A stretch of 64,000 nucleotides of DNA from JAGLOK01 sp023139005. GTDB lineage: Bacteria > Bacillota > Clostridia > Christensenellales > UMGS416. The stretch covers positions 1 through 64,000 of the forward strand of contig DAOWFX010000043.1 of the NCBI GenBank assembly GCA_030637745.1, in the 5' to 3' direction. This document shows, piece after piece, positions 16,704-25,320 of the stretch (the first letter of the stretch is position 1; the number at the start of each line of letters is the position of its first letter). The position numbers were made by a program, and so were the translations under genes. Under the pieces are notes generated by a model that worked only from the letters and a program-made list of their open reading frames with translations, had not been told where the DNA came from and did not search any database.

Positions 16704-17774
16704 ATGGAAAAGAAGAAGAAAAACAACGTTGTGAAACAGATCCCTATTTTTTTAGTATTTTTATTTGTCGGCGTTTTATTTGGAGTTTTTTTAGCAACGC
16801 AAGAACTAAAAATAGCACAACCTTTCTGGTGGGTAGTAGTTTCAATATTAATATCGTTTTTTTTGGTCATCAACATTCATGAATTCGGACACTTCATTGT
16901 TGGAAAGATATTAGGTTATTCATTGCTTTCATTTAGAATAGGTATATTTAGCTTTGACAACATTAACGGCAAGATGAAACTGACCATAAAAAAGAATAAA
17001 GGCTATAGCGGTTTGTGCGCTATGATTTCAAACGATGATTCAATGAATAAATTTGCATTCTATATTGCAGGCGGTATATTGATCAATTTTTTAACGGGCA
17101 TACTATCTTTAGTCGTTGGCATAGCGATTAATCAGTCCCACAATTTCCTCTCAATACTTTTAATCTATTTGGGTTTCCTTTCGCTAGCTGTTTTTGTCAT
17201 AAATGGTATTCCATTAACCAAAAATAATGCTATTACTGATGGAACCTTCCTATACAATATTATTTTGAAAAAGCCATATGCCCACACGCTTTCAACGCTT
17301 ATTAAAGCACAGACGATGATTGCTGCCGGAACAAGACCAAGAGAACTAAATATAGAGATTGACAAAGAAGCGGAGTTTGATTTGTTTTCTTATTTATACG
17401 CGTATTACAGTGCCCAAGATGCAGAAGAATTAGAAACTACGAAATACCTTATTGAACAAATTGAAAAAAACATAGATAAAGCCAATTCATTTAATCTTCC
17501 TGCGATCTGCTATGAGATTTGCTTTTGTGCTTGTATCTTTGGTGATAATGAAAAAGCTGTTGATTTCTATGATAGAGTATCAAAAACTTTGCAAAAAGAT
17601 AATGACATAAACGGATTAAGAGTAAAAGCATATTATGCGTATTACATAAATAATGATAGTGAAAAAGCAAAAAATCTTTGCAATGAAGGCTTGAAGGTGA
17701 AGGATAAATACCCAATCATAGGTATCGCTGTTTATGAAGAAAATCTAATCAATAAGCTTTTAGATATTATTTGA
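16704..17774 (+). CDS. M50-type (site-2 protease-like) membrane metallopeptidase with helical-repeat tail
   Basis: A 356-residue membrane protein. Helices 1-6 span about residues 10-175. The zinc motif HEFGH lies at 59-63 on a membrane helix (INIHEFGHFIVGKILGYS) and the third ligand in NGIPLTKNNAITDG (D179), matching the N-x2-P...DG motif of site-2 proteases. The last 160 residues are soluble and look like TPR-type helix pairs (DAEELETTKYLIEQIEKN, DNEKAVDFYDRVSKTL, DSEKAKNLCNEGLK). Proteins of this kind cleave membrane-embedded substrates or mature peptides; the target is unknown. The start is ATG 16704 because AGAGGTG is eight bases upstream; ATG 16674 lies within the promoter. No peptide or bacteriocin gene is seen next to it. 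Confidence 0.85.
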   Translation: MEKKKKNNVVKQIPIFLVFLFVGVLFGVFLATQELKIAQPFWWVVVSILISFFLVINIHEFGHFIVGKILGYSLLSFRIGIFSFDNINGKMKLTIKKNKGYSGLCAMISNDDSMNKFAFYIAGGILINFLTGILSLVVGIAINQSHNFLSILLIYLGFLSLAVFVINGIPLTKNNAITDGTFLYNIILKKPYAHTLSTLIKAQTMIAAGTRPRELNIEIDKEAEFDLFSYLYAYYSAQDAEELETTKYLIEQIEKNIDKANSFNLPAICYEICFCACIFGDNEKAVDFYDRVSKTLQKDNDINGLRVKAYYAYYINNDSEKAKNLCNEGLKVKDKYPIIGIAVYEENLINKLLDII

Positions 17775-17852
17775 TACCCTTTAAGTGTTTAAGATGATGG
17801 TTCATTACAATAACGATATCAATACTTATCTAGCAAATTACATAATATATAG

Positions 17853-17883
17853 TTGACTCTCACCTAACGTAAGATGATATAGT
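17853..17883 (+). promoter_or_regulatory. MerR-type promoter with 19-bp spacer and dyad operator
   Basis: TTGACT (17853-17858) and TATAGT (17878-17883) are separated by 19 bp, the elongated spacing typical of MerR-activated promoters. The spacer holds an imperfect dyad centred on ACGT at 17868/17869 (arms 17859-17868 and 17869-17878, 7 of 10 positions paired). It lies just upstream of a gene with a MerR domain, so autoregulation by promoter untwisting is likely. Confidence 0.75.
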
Positions 17884-17916
17884 ACTATTATACAGTACTG
17901 CTTAAGGAGATCACCG

Positions 17917-18813
17917 ATGATACCCATTGGCGCGTTTGCAAAAGAAAACAATGTAACCATTAGAGCATTGCATCATTATGAACAGTTGGGATTGATCATC
18001 CCAAATAATACAGATGAATTTACCGGTTATCGATACTATGATGAAAGTCAATCATCTGCAATCATGACAATCAATTATCTAAAGTCTTTAGGATTTTCTT
18101 TGTCTGAAGTCAAACAAATGATGAGTTCTGAGATGGATGCTAGTGTCTTAAAACAACATTTGTATGCAAAGAAACAACAGGCATTAATGGATGTGAATTC
18201 TACAAATATTCGATACAATCGGATTGTTGAATTGCTCAATGTGCTTGATAAGCAAACGCAAAATATGAAGATTGATTTGAAGGAGATTATTAATATGGAT
18301 AATAACGATATTAAAATAGAGATGAACGAACATGAACTATTCAATTTTGAAGCAAGAATAATGTATGAGCGTGCAAATAAAAACAACTTGCCATTGTGCA
18401 TTTTATGTGTAGATATTGATCAGTTCAAAAGAGTTAACGATAACTATGGATACGATATTGGAGATATTGTCATTGAGAGAATAAAAAATTCGATTGCAGA
18501 CAACTTGACAGAAATCAACAAAAATAATAACAAGCAGCACTCCATTATGGAGCGTGATGCAGGTGATGAGTTCAAAATGATAGTGGCAGACGCTATGGAT
18601 GTTTGCAGGAAACTTGCTCGAAGCATAATAGATGATGTTAAAGAAATTGACTTCAATGATGTTGCAGATGAGTTACATATGACAGTAACAGTTGGTATCG
18701 CGTCCATTGATTCTTGTAGAGGGTCCAGTAGTCACTTGTTTCACTTAGCAGAAAGCGCACTATATGAAGCCAAGAGTGAAAAGCGAGGAAGTTATGAAGT
18801 TTATCAAGAATAA
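17917..18813 (+). CDS. MerR-family regulator fused to a GGDEF (diguanylate cyclase) domain
   Basis: A 298-residue protein of unusual architecture. Residues 1-70 are a MerR winged helix (MIPIGAFAKENNVTIRALHHYEQLGLI, TGYRYYDESQ, SLGFSLSEVKQMM), 75-120 a helix of the MerR dimer type, and about 135-295 a GGDEF domain: LCVDIDQFKRVNDNYGYDIGDIV (metal and substrate site), active loop RDAGDEF with AGDEF at 215-219, and TVTVGIAS. The first Gly of GGDEF is Ala here, a change tolerated by some active cyclases. In place of the usual effector domain of MerR regulators there is a c-di-GMP-synthesising or GTP-sensing module. AAGGAGAT precedes the ATG by six bases. It is transcribed alone from a MerR-type promoter. 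Confidence 0.9.
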   Translation: MIPIGAFAKENNVTIRALHHYEQLGLIIPNNTDEFTGYRYYDESQSSAIMTINYLKSLGFSLSEVKQMMSSEMDASVLKQHLYAKKQQALMDVNSTNIRYNRIVELLNVLDKQTQNMKIDLKEIINMDNNDIKIEMNEHELFNFEARIMYERANKNNLPLCILCVDIDQFKRVNDNYGYDIGDIVIERIKNSIADNLTEINKNNNKQHSIMERDAGDEFKMIVADAMDVCRKLARSIIDDVKEIDFNDVADELHMTVTVGIASIDSCRGSSSHLFHLAESALYEAKSEKRGSYEVYQE

Positions 18814-18824
18814 TTATGAGAAAA

Positions 18825-18853
18825 GAAAAAAGCTACTCTGTAAAAGAGTAGCT
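18825..18853 (-). terminator. intrinsic terminator for the serine palmitoyltransferase-like gene
   Basis: On the minus strand AGCTACTCT and AGAGTAGCT (18853-18845 and 18839-18831) enclose TTTAC and run into TTTTTTC. A second, longer-looped inverted repeat (AGACTGT/ACAGTCT, about 18855-18898) precedes it on the same transcript. Confidence 0.85.
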
Positions 18854-18919
18854 CAGACTGTCGGTATAGTCGACACTTATCAGGTTTTTCAACAGTCTAC
18901 AGACTATTATACTTTTCTT

Positions 18920-20107
18920 TTAAGCTTCCATTTTTACTTCGTCAAAAACTTTTTTGATTGCATTAAACGCATAGTCCATTTGCTCTTTGGTGTGCGTTGC
19001 AGTGTAGCTTGTGCGCAACAAGCATTGTCCTTCAGGGACTGCAGGTTGAACGACAGGATTTACATAGACTCCTTCATCGAGTAATTTCTTTGTTATGATA
19101 CAAGTTCTCAATGTATTATATGTGAATATCGGGATAATTGCTGTAGTACCATCGAGTATCGGGATGTTCGCATCCTTCAGTTTTGTGCGCATATATTGGC
19201 TGATATCTAATAATGCAGCTATGCGCCAAGGCTCACTTCTGATAATGCGTAGTGCTTCAAGTGCTGCTGCTGCATTGGAAGGTGGCAGAGATGCGCTGAA
19301 GATAAACGGACGAGATTTGTGCTTGATGTAGTGGACAATTTCTTCACTTGCTACAAGACACCCACCGAGTGATGCCATAGACTTTGAAAAAGTGGTCATG
19401 ATGATATCCACTTCATCTTCTAGGTCAAAGTGAGATGCAGTGCCTCTACCGCCTTTTCCGACCATACCCATACCATGTGCATCATCAACCATGATACGCG
19501 CGCCGTACTTTTTGCCTAGGGCGACAATTTCTGGTAGCTTTGCAATATCACCAGACATTGAAAACACACCATCTACGATAATTATCTTTCCACTATTTTC
19601 TGGTAATCTCTTTAGTACGCGCTCCAAGTCTTCCATATCATTGTGTTCATACTTCACACTCTTTTTAGCAAAACTTAAGCGACATGCATCGCGTATGCTG
19701 GCATGGTTTTCTGCATCATTGATAATATAATCATGAAACCCTACAATGCAGGAAATGATTCCAAGGTTGGTTTGATAACCAGTGGAGAATGTTAGCGCAG
19801 CTTCTTTGTTGAAAAAGTCTGCAAGCTCTTCTTCTAATTGTACGTGCAAATCTAATGTACCATTTAGAAAACGAGACCCCGAACACCCTGTGCCGTATTT
19901 ATCAAGTGCATCTTTAGCTGCTTGTATGGTACGTGGATCAGATGTTAATCCCATGTAATTATTTGATCCAATCATGATAACGCGTTTTCCATCCATAATG
20001 ACTTCGGTGTCCTGTCCTGATTCCAATGCATGAAAATAAGGATAGAAACCCGCGGCGATTGCTTCTCGTGCTTCTGTGAAGTCCTCAAACTTCTTGAAAA
20101 TATCCAT
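18920..20107 (-). CDS. alpha-oxoamine synthase, serine palmitoyltransferase-like
   Basis: A 395-residue PLP enzyme of the alpha-oxoamine synthase family, which condenses an amino acid with an acyl-CoA (or acyl-ACP) with loss of CO2. Motifs: GSNNYMGLTSDPRTIQ, GTGCSGSRFLNGTLDLHVQL, DDAHGMGMVGKGGRG, and the PLP lysine in TTFSKSMASLGG. From memory, the N-terminal GFYPYFHALESGQDTEVIMDG and C-terminal LRTSYTATHTKEQMDYA agree better with bacterial serine palmitoyltransferases such as that of Bacteroides than with KBL or BioF, but the substrate is an inference. AAGGAG lies ten bases before the ATG. It diverges from a short-chain dehydrogenase, which could reduce the 3-keto product. Confidence 0.85.
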   Translation of the reverse strand: MDIFKKFEDFTEAREAIAAGFYPYFHALESGQDTEVIMDGKRVIMIGSNNYMGLTSDPRTIQAAKDALDKYGTGCSGSRFLNGTLDLHVQLEEELADFFNKEAALTFSTGYQTNLGIISCIVGFHDYIINDAENHASIRDACRLSFAKKSVKYEHNDMEDLERVLKRLPENSGKIIIVDGVFSMSGDIAKLPEIVALGKKYGARIMVDDAHGMGMVGKGGRGTASHFDLEDEVDIIMTTFSKSMASLGGCLVASEEIVHYIKHKSRPFIFSASLPPSNAAAALEALRIIRSEPWRIAALLDISQYMRTKLKDANIPILDGTTAIIPIFTYNTLRTCIITKKLLDEGVYVNPVVQPAVPEGQCLLRTSYTATHTKEQMDYAFNAIKKVFDEVKMEA

Positions 20108-20226
20108 TATAAAAAAACTCCTTAAAAATAAAATAATATCATAGGTATAATATCATAAAATGATGTATATGACATCCAAAAAACATTAATAATACGTTAG
20201 AAATGAGTGTTTCATGTATAGTTTAG

Positions 20227-20235
20227 TGGTATAAT
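20227..20235 (+). promoter_or_regulatory. extended -10 promoter of the short-chain dehydrogenase
   Basis: TGGTATAAT (20227-20235): a perfect -10 with the TGn extension; no clear -35 at the usual distance. Confidence 0.45.
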
Positions 20236-20274
20236 TATTCAATATTCATCATTATTTATAAATGGAGCTAACTT

Positions 20275-21090
20275 ATGCGTGAGATTAAAAAGAAAGTAGC
20301 ACTAATAACAGGTGCTTCATCGGGAATTGGAAAAGCGATCTATATACAACTCATAAAGCAAGATTGGATAGTCTACGGTACATCACGAAAAATAAAAGAG
20401 AAACAAACAGAAAAGATTGATGGTGGGTTGATGATATATCTTGATGTGAACAATCAACAATCAATAGATGATGTATTATCTATTGTTAAGGATAAGCAGG
20501 GCAGATTGGATGCATTAATTAATAATGCAGGATATGGAATCGCAGGTTCTATTGAAGATACATCTCATGAGGAAGCGATGGCACAGTTTGATACCAACTT
20601 CTTTGGTGTGTTGTCTATGATACAAGCATCACTTGAATTACTAAAGCGTAGCAAAGGTATCATTGTGAACATAAGCTCTGTTGCAGGAATATTATCTATT
20701 CCATTTCAAGGAATGTATTCAGCTAGCAAGGCTGCAATGGAGTTGATGAGTGAAGCAGTGAGAATGGAGCTTAAAGATGATGGTGTTCGTGTCAGTATTG
20801 TAGAGCCGGGAGACACAAAGACTGAATTTACAGCAAATCGTCAAATGATTGAAAATGCATATACCGCTGGTTACGAAAAGAAGTTAAGGGCATCTGTTGC
20901 AAGGATGGAAAAGGACGAGCAAAATGGCACACCACCAGAAGCAGTTGCTAAGATGGTATGCAGATTGATTAAAAGGAAGAATCCGCCTATGAGAAGATCA
21001 GTAGGATTTTCGTATCAAGTATTATTGTTCCTAAAGAGAATTTTGCCTAATCGTTTGGTACTGTGGGTAATTGGGAAAATGTATGCATAA
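20275..21090 (+). CDS. short-chain dehydrogenase/reductase
   Basis: A 271-residue classical SDR. The cofactor loop is TGASSGIGKA, the NNAG motif is NNAGYGIAGSIED, and the catalytic set is the Ser in VNISSVAG plus YSASK. The Arg near the end of strand 2 (GTSRKIKEK) favours NADP(H). The C-terminal 35 residues (RRSVGFSYQVLLFLKRILP and on) are basic and hydrophobic, a tail seen in SDRs that act on membrane lipids. Given its divergent neighbour, reduction of 3-ketosphinganine or a similar lipid is a reasonable guess, but other substrates are possible. GGAG lies seven bases before the ATG, and a terminator follows directly. Confidence 0.85.
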   Translation: MREIKKKVALITGASSGIGKAIYIQLIKQDWIVYGTSRKIKEKQTEKIDGGLMIYLDVNNQQSIDDVLSIVKDKQGRLDALINNAGYGIAGSIEDTSHEEAMAQFDTNFFGVLSMIQASLELLKRSKGIIVNISSVAGILSIPFQGMYSASKAAMELMSEAVRMELKDDGVRVSIVEPGDTKTEFTANRQMIENAYTAGYEKKLRASVARMEKDEQNGTPPEAVAKMVCRLIKRKNPPMRRSVGFSYQVLLFLKRILPNRLVLWVIGKMYA

Positions 21091-21094
21091 AACA

Positions 21095-21116
21095 GATCAC
21101 TGAGTGTGATTTTTTA
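21095..21116 (+). terminator. intrinsic terminator of the short-chain dehydrogenase
   Basis: ATCAC/GTGAT arms with TGAGT loop, then six T. It overlaps the stop codon of the convergent cca gene. Confidence 0.65.
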
Positions 21117-22323
21117 AAATGTAACTAATGAGTTGTTTTCGTGTGTTATCTTCAGGATGCTGAACCACATGTTTGAACAACTCTTTTTTAATTTCCCCTA
21201 TTATGGGAGAAGAGGGAATATGGAGTGTCTGCATAATGTCTTCCCCTGATAGCCTTAGTGTATCTATAGAGATAAAACTGTCCTGTGTTTTCATATTCTT
21301 AAGATATGATTTGAGAGTTGACGATTTCTTATCAAGAATGGTCAGAAATTCCACAAGAAGCAGACCTTTTTCATAACCAAAAGTGGATAGAAAGTCAAGA
21401 GAGTCACAATCATCAAAATGAGTATGGTTTAATAAGAATAATGCATCTTTTTTTGCATCATTGTTCAAACACAGATAGTCTAGGGAAGCAGCTTTATCTG
21501 TTGTATCTAATATTAGTAATGCAATCTTTACAGACATACTGGAGGCACTAGCTGCTTTTATTGCTATATCTTGCTTTGTGTTGGGTAGGAGGACATCGGA
21601 AACGCCACTTGAAAACAGCAAATTGATTCCATGGACTATATTATCATGGCTGCTATTCGGATATTGCATATTGGCTGTGAGTAATTTGTGTATCTCTTGA
21701 ACGATGCGTTCTTTTGACAGATTGCATAATTGTGAGCTAAGAGACTTGGCAGCAATAAGAGTCTCTTCGGAAGGAGCCAACATAGTTTGTGCACAAATTC
21801 TGCACATGCGCAATATGCGCAAGGCATCTTCACAAAACACATCTTGTACATTTCTTGTTGTGCGTAGCGTTTTATTTTCAATATCCGATACACCATCGAA
21901 CATATCGATGAGTTTTTCATTTTGGAGATCATAGTATAGTGCATTGACAGTGAAGTCACGTCGCAAGCTATCTTGCTTTATTGTTGCATCAAGATGTACT
22001 TTAGTGGGAGTATGTGTGCCATCTTGTCGATAGGATTCACGGCGAAAAGAGGTGTATTCAAAAGTTTGATTGCCTACTCTTATAATTAATGTACCCAGAG
22101 GTAATGAAACATCCATGATTTCAATGTCTGTATAACTTGAGAATATTCCCCTAACTTTTTGAGGGCTTGCAGAAGAACAGATATCAATATCATCACTTAC
22201 ATATCCCATAATATAGTCTCTTACATATCCACCGACAATGTAAAGGAGAAGCCCATTTTGTAAAAAAATATCAGAAAGTATACGTAAGCTGCTTGGATAT
22301 TGAATTTTATTATTATGTTGCAT
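21097..22323 (-). CDS. cca: CCA tRNA nucleotidyltransferase / poly(A) polymerase family
   Basis: A 408-residue class II nucleotidyltransferase that adds or repairs the 3' CCA of tRNAs. The head motif is IVGGYVRDYIMGYVSDDIDICSSASP with the catalytic DxD, followed by YRQDGTHTPTKVHLDATIKQDSLRRDFTVNALYYD and DALRILRMCRICAQ, which contacts the tRNA end. A complete HD phosphohydrolase motif is not visible in the C-terminal half, unlike in proteobacterial Cca. CCA-adding cannot be told from A-adding or poly(A) synthesis without alignment. The ATG has no Shine-Dalgarno and follows a TATAAT by six bases, predicting a leaderless message. Confidence 0.88.
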   Translation of the reverse strand: MQHNNKIQYPSSLRILSDIFLQNGLLLYIVGGYVRDYIMGYVSDDIDICSSASPQKVRGIFSSYTDIEIMDVSLPLGTLIIRVGNQTFEYTSFRRESYRQDGTHTPTKVHLDATIKQDSLRRDFTVNALYYDLQNEKLIDMFDGVSDIENKTLRTTRNVQDVFCEDALRILRMCRICAQTMLAPSEETLIAAKSLSSQLCNLSKERIVQEIHKLLTANMQYPNSSHDNIVHGINLLFSSGVSDVLLPNTKQDIAIKAASASSMSVKIALLILDTTDKAASLDYLCLNNDAKKDALFLLNHTHFDDCDSLDFLSTFGYEKGLLLVEFLTILDKKSSTLKSYLKNMKTQDSFISIDTLRLSGEDIMQTLHIPSSPIIGEIKKELFKHVVQHPEDNTRKQLISYILKNHTQ

Positions 22324-22329
22324 TCTAAT

Positions 22330-22359
22330 ATTATATCGCCTTAACTAAATTACATGCAA
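22330..22359 (-). promoter_or_regulatory. sigma-A promoter of cca, leaderless arrangement
   Basis: Minus strand TTGCAT (22359-22354), 18-bp spacer, TATAAT (22335-22330), six bases, ATG at 22323. Confidence 0.65.
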
Positions 22360-22394
22360 ACACAAACAACAGTTGACAAAACGATAACATTATA

Positions 22395-22424
22395 TTAACA
22401 TGCAAAAATAATGTACGTTAAAAT
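22395..22424 (+). promoter_or_regulatory. sigma-A promoter of the MFS transporter operon
   Basis: TTAACA (22395-22400), 18-bp spacer, TAAAAT (22419-22424). Confidence 0.5.
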
Positions 22425-22442
22425 ATATTTATAGGTGTTGTT

Positions 22443-23744
22443 ATGGATTTAAAAGTATTAAAGAATAAGAACTTGGTCTTGGTGATATTAGGACAATTTG
22501 TTTCTGGTTTCGGTACATTTATGCAGAACTTTGCATTATCAATATATGTACTTAAGAAAACAGGTTCTGCTACACTTTTTGCTTCGGTATTGGTGGTATC
22601 AATTATTCCAAGGATTTTACTAATGCCTTTTGCCGGGGTACTTGCAGATCGATTCAGTCGAAAGAAAATGATCGTATTGATGGATTTAGCTAGTTCATTG
22701 ACTGTTGTGATTATGATTATAGTTTTTTTGATTACTGGAGAGTTATCCATTGTTACAGTCTACATATTGGTAATAATGCTTTCCTTGATTAGTGTGTTTT
22801 TTATGCCATCAATGAGTGCAATTATTCCTGACATTGTTAAGAAGGATAAATTGGTAGATGCAAATAGCGCAATGGAGTTATTTAGTTCCATTATTGGGCT
22901 CACATCACCATTGGTCGCGGGTTTACTTTTTGGTTTGTTTGGACTTCTCCCGATAATGATTATCAATGCGATAAGTTTCTTTGCATCTGCAATCAGCGAA
23001 ATGTTTATCAGAATAAAACATGAAAGCATCCAAAAGAAAGAAAACAGAGAATCGTTTTTTGCTTCATTCAAGCAGGGAATAATATTTATAAAATCTCTAC
23101 CTGAGTTTATTTTTATGGCGGGGATTGCTGTTGTAGCAAACTTTGCCATTGCACCAATTTTTTCAGTTTCGTTGCCCATTGTATTCTTGCAGGACTTTGG
23201 ACTGTCTGAACAAATCTATGGTGTGCTGTCTTCTCTAATGACTATAGGAATGTTTATGGCGCCAATATTTGCAGCGAAAATTATACGAAAATATCATTAT
23301 TCAAAGTTGGTTTCATTTATTCTCACCATTGATGCTTTTCTGTGTATAGGGATTGCTATATTGTCTATTGTCGGTATCTTCCCAAGTATTATAATGAATA
23401 TTGTACTCATGATGATAATCATCAATATTCTAATTGTGACTGTTGTTTGGGTGAATTTGAGCATAGCAACTGCACGACAGCTGTTGGTTCCAGGGGAAAT
23501 GATGGGACGTGTGACCAGCGTTATCGGAACATTTGCAATGATGGCAACACCTTTAGGTCAAGCATTGATGGGTAGCTTATTGGATGTAAGTGAGAGTTAT
23601 ATCATTATTGGTATATACGCAGTGATTCTCTTAATTGTAGGACTAATTTCTAAAGTAGGATTTAATGCACTTGCAACAAGGGGTAAGATGGACTTGACAG
23701 TTGGAGTGACTGTAAAAAAAGAATTAGGTACAGACAATGGGTAA
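22443..23744 (+). CDS. MFS exporter (MFS_3 / drug-efflux type)
   Basis: A 433-residue transporter with about twelve membrane helices. The first half has LVILGQFVSGFGTFMQNFALSIYV and the loop 2-3 signature FAGVLADRFSRKKMIVLMD, typical of the enterobactin-exporter/macrolide-efflux branch of the major facilitator superfamily. These are proton-driven exporters of small hydrophobic compounds; the substrate is not predictable. AGGTG lies six bases before the ATG. Its last eight bases overlap a winged-helix regulator gene, which probably controls the pump. Confidence 0.9.
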   Translation: MDLKVLKNKNLVLVILGQFVSGFGTFMQNFALSIYVLKKTGSATLFASVLVVSIIPRILLMPFAGVLADRFSRKKMIVLMDLASSLTVVIMIIVFLITGELSIVTVYILVIMLSLISVFFMPSMSAIIPDIVKKDKLVDANSAMELFSSIIGLTSPLVAGLLFGLFGLLPIMIINAISFFASAISEMFIRIKHESIQKKENRESFFASFKQGIIFIKSLPEFIFMAGIAVVANFAIAPIFSVSLPIVFLQDFGLSEQIYGVLSSLMTIGMFMAPIFAAKIIRKYHYSKLVSFILTIDAFLCIGIAILSIVGIFPSIIMNIVLMMIIINILIVTVVWVNLSIATARQLLVPGEMMGRVTSVIGTFAMMATPLGQALMGSLLDVSESYIIIGIYAVILLIVGLISKVGFNALATRGKMDLTVGVTVKKELGTDNG

Positions 23745-24291
23745 GGATGTACTAAAAACGTTAAAGGAAATTCGAGTACTAAATGATCCATATAGGCGTG
23801 AGATTTTGACGACATTCTCCATTATAGATCGACCAGCTACAGCCAAAGAAGTTGCGAAAATGATGGGAGAAGCACCTTCAAAAGTGAATTATCATATCGG
23901 AGTGCTTCATCAATATGATTTTATTGAATTGCATCATACTGAAAGCATCAATGGCATTATTGCAAAGTACTACAAACGAAACTATATAAAGTTTACGATA
24001 AATATGGACATTGAAAATACAGGCACAAAACAAATGCAAGCAATGCGTGATGTGATCCAATCTACTTTTGATACTGCCCGCGACCAGTATTTAGAAACAA
24101 TGCATCGACATCTCAAAAATTGTCAAGATCAACCCGATGAGTTGCACGATTATTTGTCACAACAAAGCATCTATATGAATGAAAATGAGGTTGAAGAACT
24201 AACATCTCTCATTGATCGATTATCAAAAGCAGATCGTAAGAATAGAAAGCGGTATACACTTTTTGCATCTTATATTATACAAGGCAAATAA
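23737..24291 (+). CDS. ArsR-like winged-helix transcriptional regulator
   Basis: A 184-residue cytoplasmic protein. The N-terminal 85 residues form an ArsR-type winged helix: LKEIRVLNDPYRREILTTFS, ATAKEVAKMMGEAPSKVNYHIGVLHQYDFIEL (recognition helix and wing), HTESINGIIAKYYKRN. The C-terminal half is helical and polar and may be a dimerisation or ligand domain. No metal-binding CxC motif is visible, so an organic inducer is more likely. Overlap with the MFS gene suggests it is its regulator and that the pair is co-translated. Confidence 0.82.
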   Translation: MGKDVLKTLKEIRVLNDPYRREILTTFSIIDRPATAKEVAKMMGEAPSKVNYHIGVLHQYDFIELHHTESINGIIAKYYKRNYIKFTINMDIENTGTKQMQAMRDVIQSTFDTARDQYLETMHRHLKNCQDQPDELHDYLSQQSIYMNENEVEELTSLIDRLSKADRKNRKRYTLFASYIIQGK

Positions 24292-24407
24292 TATTCCAAA
24301 TATCATATATTCGTTTAAGCAAACTTTAATCCAATGTTTTCATTTTGTTAATTATTTATTTTACACCCTATGATATACTTATTTCTAAATTAGAAGTAGG
24401 AAAACTT

Positions 24408-25262
24408 ATGTTTGGATATCTCATTCCATATAAAAATGAATTAAAAGTTCGTGAGCTAAACGATTGGCAGGCAGCTTATTGTGGAGTATGTCATGCGATA
24501 GCCAGAAACAATGGTCAAATGCCACGTTTTGCACTACAAAATGATATGGCAGGGTTGGCATTAATGCTGATTGATTTATCCGGAGATACTTTTATATCCA
24601 GAAAAAGAGCATGTCCCACACATTTGATCAACAGAAAGCAAAGCCTTGAAACAAACACTGCATTAACTTATTGTGGGGATGTTACTACCCTTCTTGCACA
24701 TCACAAGCTTAATGATATGTGGCAAGATGAAAAAAAGCTCTATGCACCTATTGGAAACTTACTCATACTTCGAGGTTATCGCAAGGCCAAAAAACGTAAT
24801 CCTCTGCTTTCAAAGAAACTTAAAGACATTTTAGATGAATTATATATCATTGAACAAGATAAAGAAGTATCCTTTGATATCCCAGCAGCACTAAGTGGCG
24901 ATTTGCTTTGGGAAATTGCACAATCATCAAAAGATATAAATGAAAAAGACAAATTGGCACTATCGGATATGATGAAGAACTTGGGCATATGGATATACTT
25001 AGCCGATGCAATGGAGGACATGGAAAGTGACATCAAGAAAGGATGTTTTAATCCACTCGTTCAAAATGGCACACCCTCAGAGAAGAGAATATCGCAAGCA
25101 CAAGAGGTCATGACATTTGCACTTTCGCGCGCACAATTAGCATATAATCTTTTAAAGCTTGAAAAGAGTGCTCCGATTATGGATAATATAATAAGATATT
25201 CACTGCCCAGCAAGCAGAACCTGATACATGAAAAGACAAGAGAAATTCACAAGATAACATAG
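24408..25262 (+). CDS. DUF5685-like protein with Cys motif
   Basis: A 284-residue soluble, largely helical protein of the type I recall as DUF5685: it begins MFGYLIPYKNELKVRELNDW and has YCGVCHA (C25, C28) followed by a third Cys in RACPTHL, a potential metal site. Its function is not known. The start at ATG 24408 replaces an upstream frame extension (from 24345) because AGTAGGA lies seven bases before it and the family begins with MFGY. It is followed after 58 bases by a J-domain protein; this neighbourhood recurs in clostridia in my memory, which suggests a shared role, perhaps in a chaperone or membrane process. Confidence 0.8.
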   Translation: MFGYLIPYKNELKVRELNDWQAAYCGVCHAIARNNGQMPRFALQNDMAGLALMLIDLSGDTFISRKRACPTHLINRKQSLETNTALTYCGDVTTLLAHHKLNDMWQDEKKLYAPIGNLLILRGYRKAKKRNPLLSKKLKDILDELYIIEQDKEVSFDIPAALSGDLLWEIAQSSKDINEKDKLALSDMMKNLGIWIYLADAMEDMESDIKKGCFNPLVQNGTPSEKRISQAQEVMTFALSRAQLAYNLLKLEKSAPIMDNIIRYSLPSKQNLIHEKTREIHKIT

Positions 25263-25320
25263 AGCACACAAACTATGATATCGAAAACGAATATATTATT
25301 CGTTATAACGAGGAGAATGC

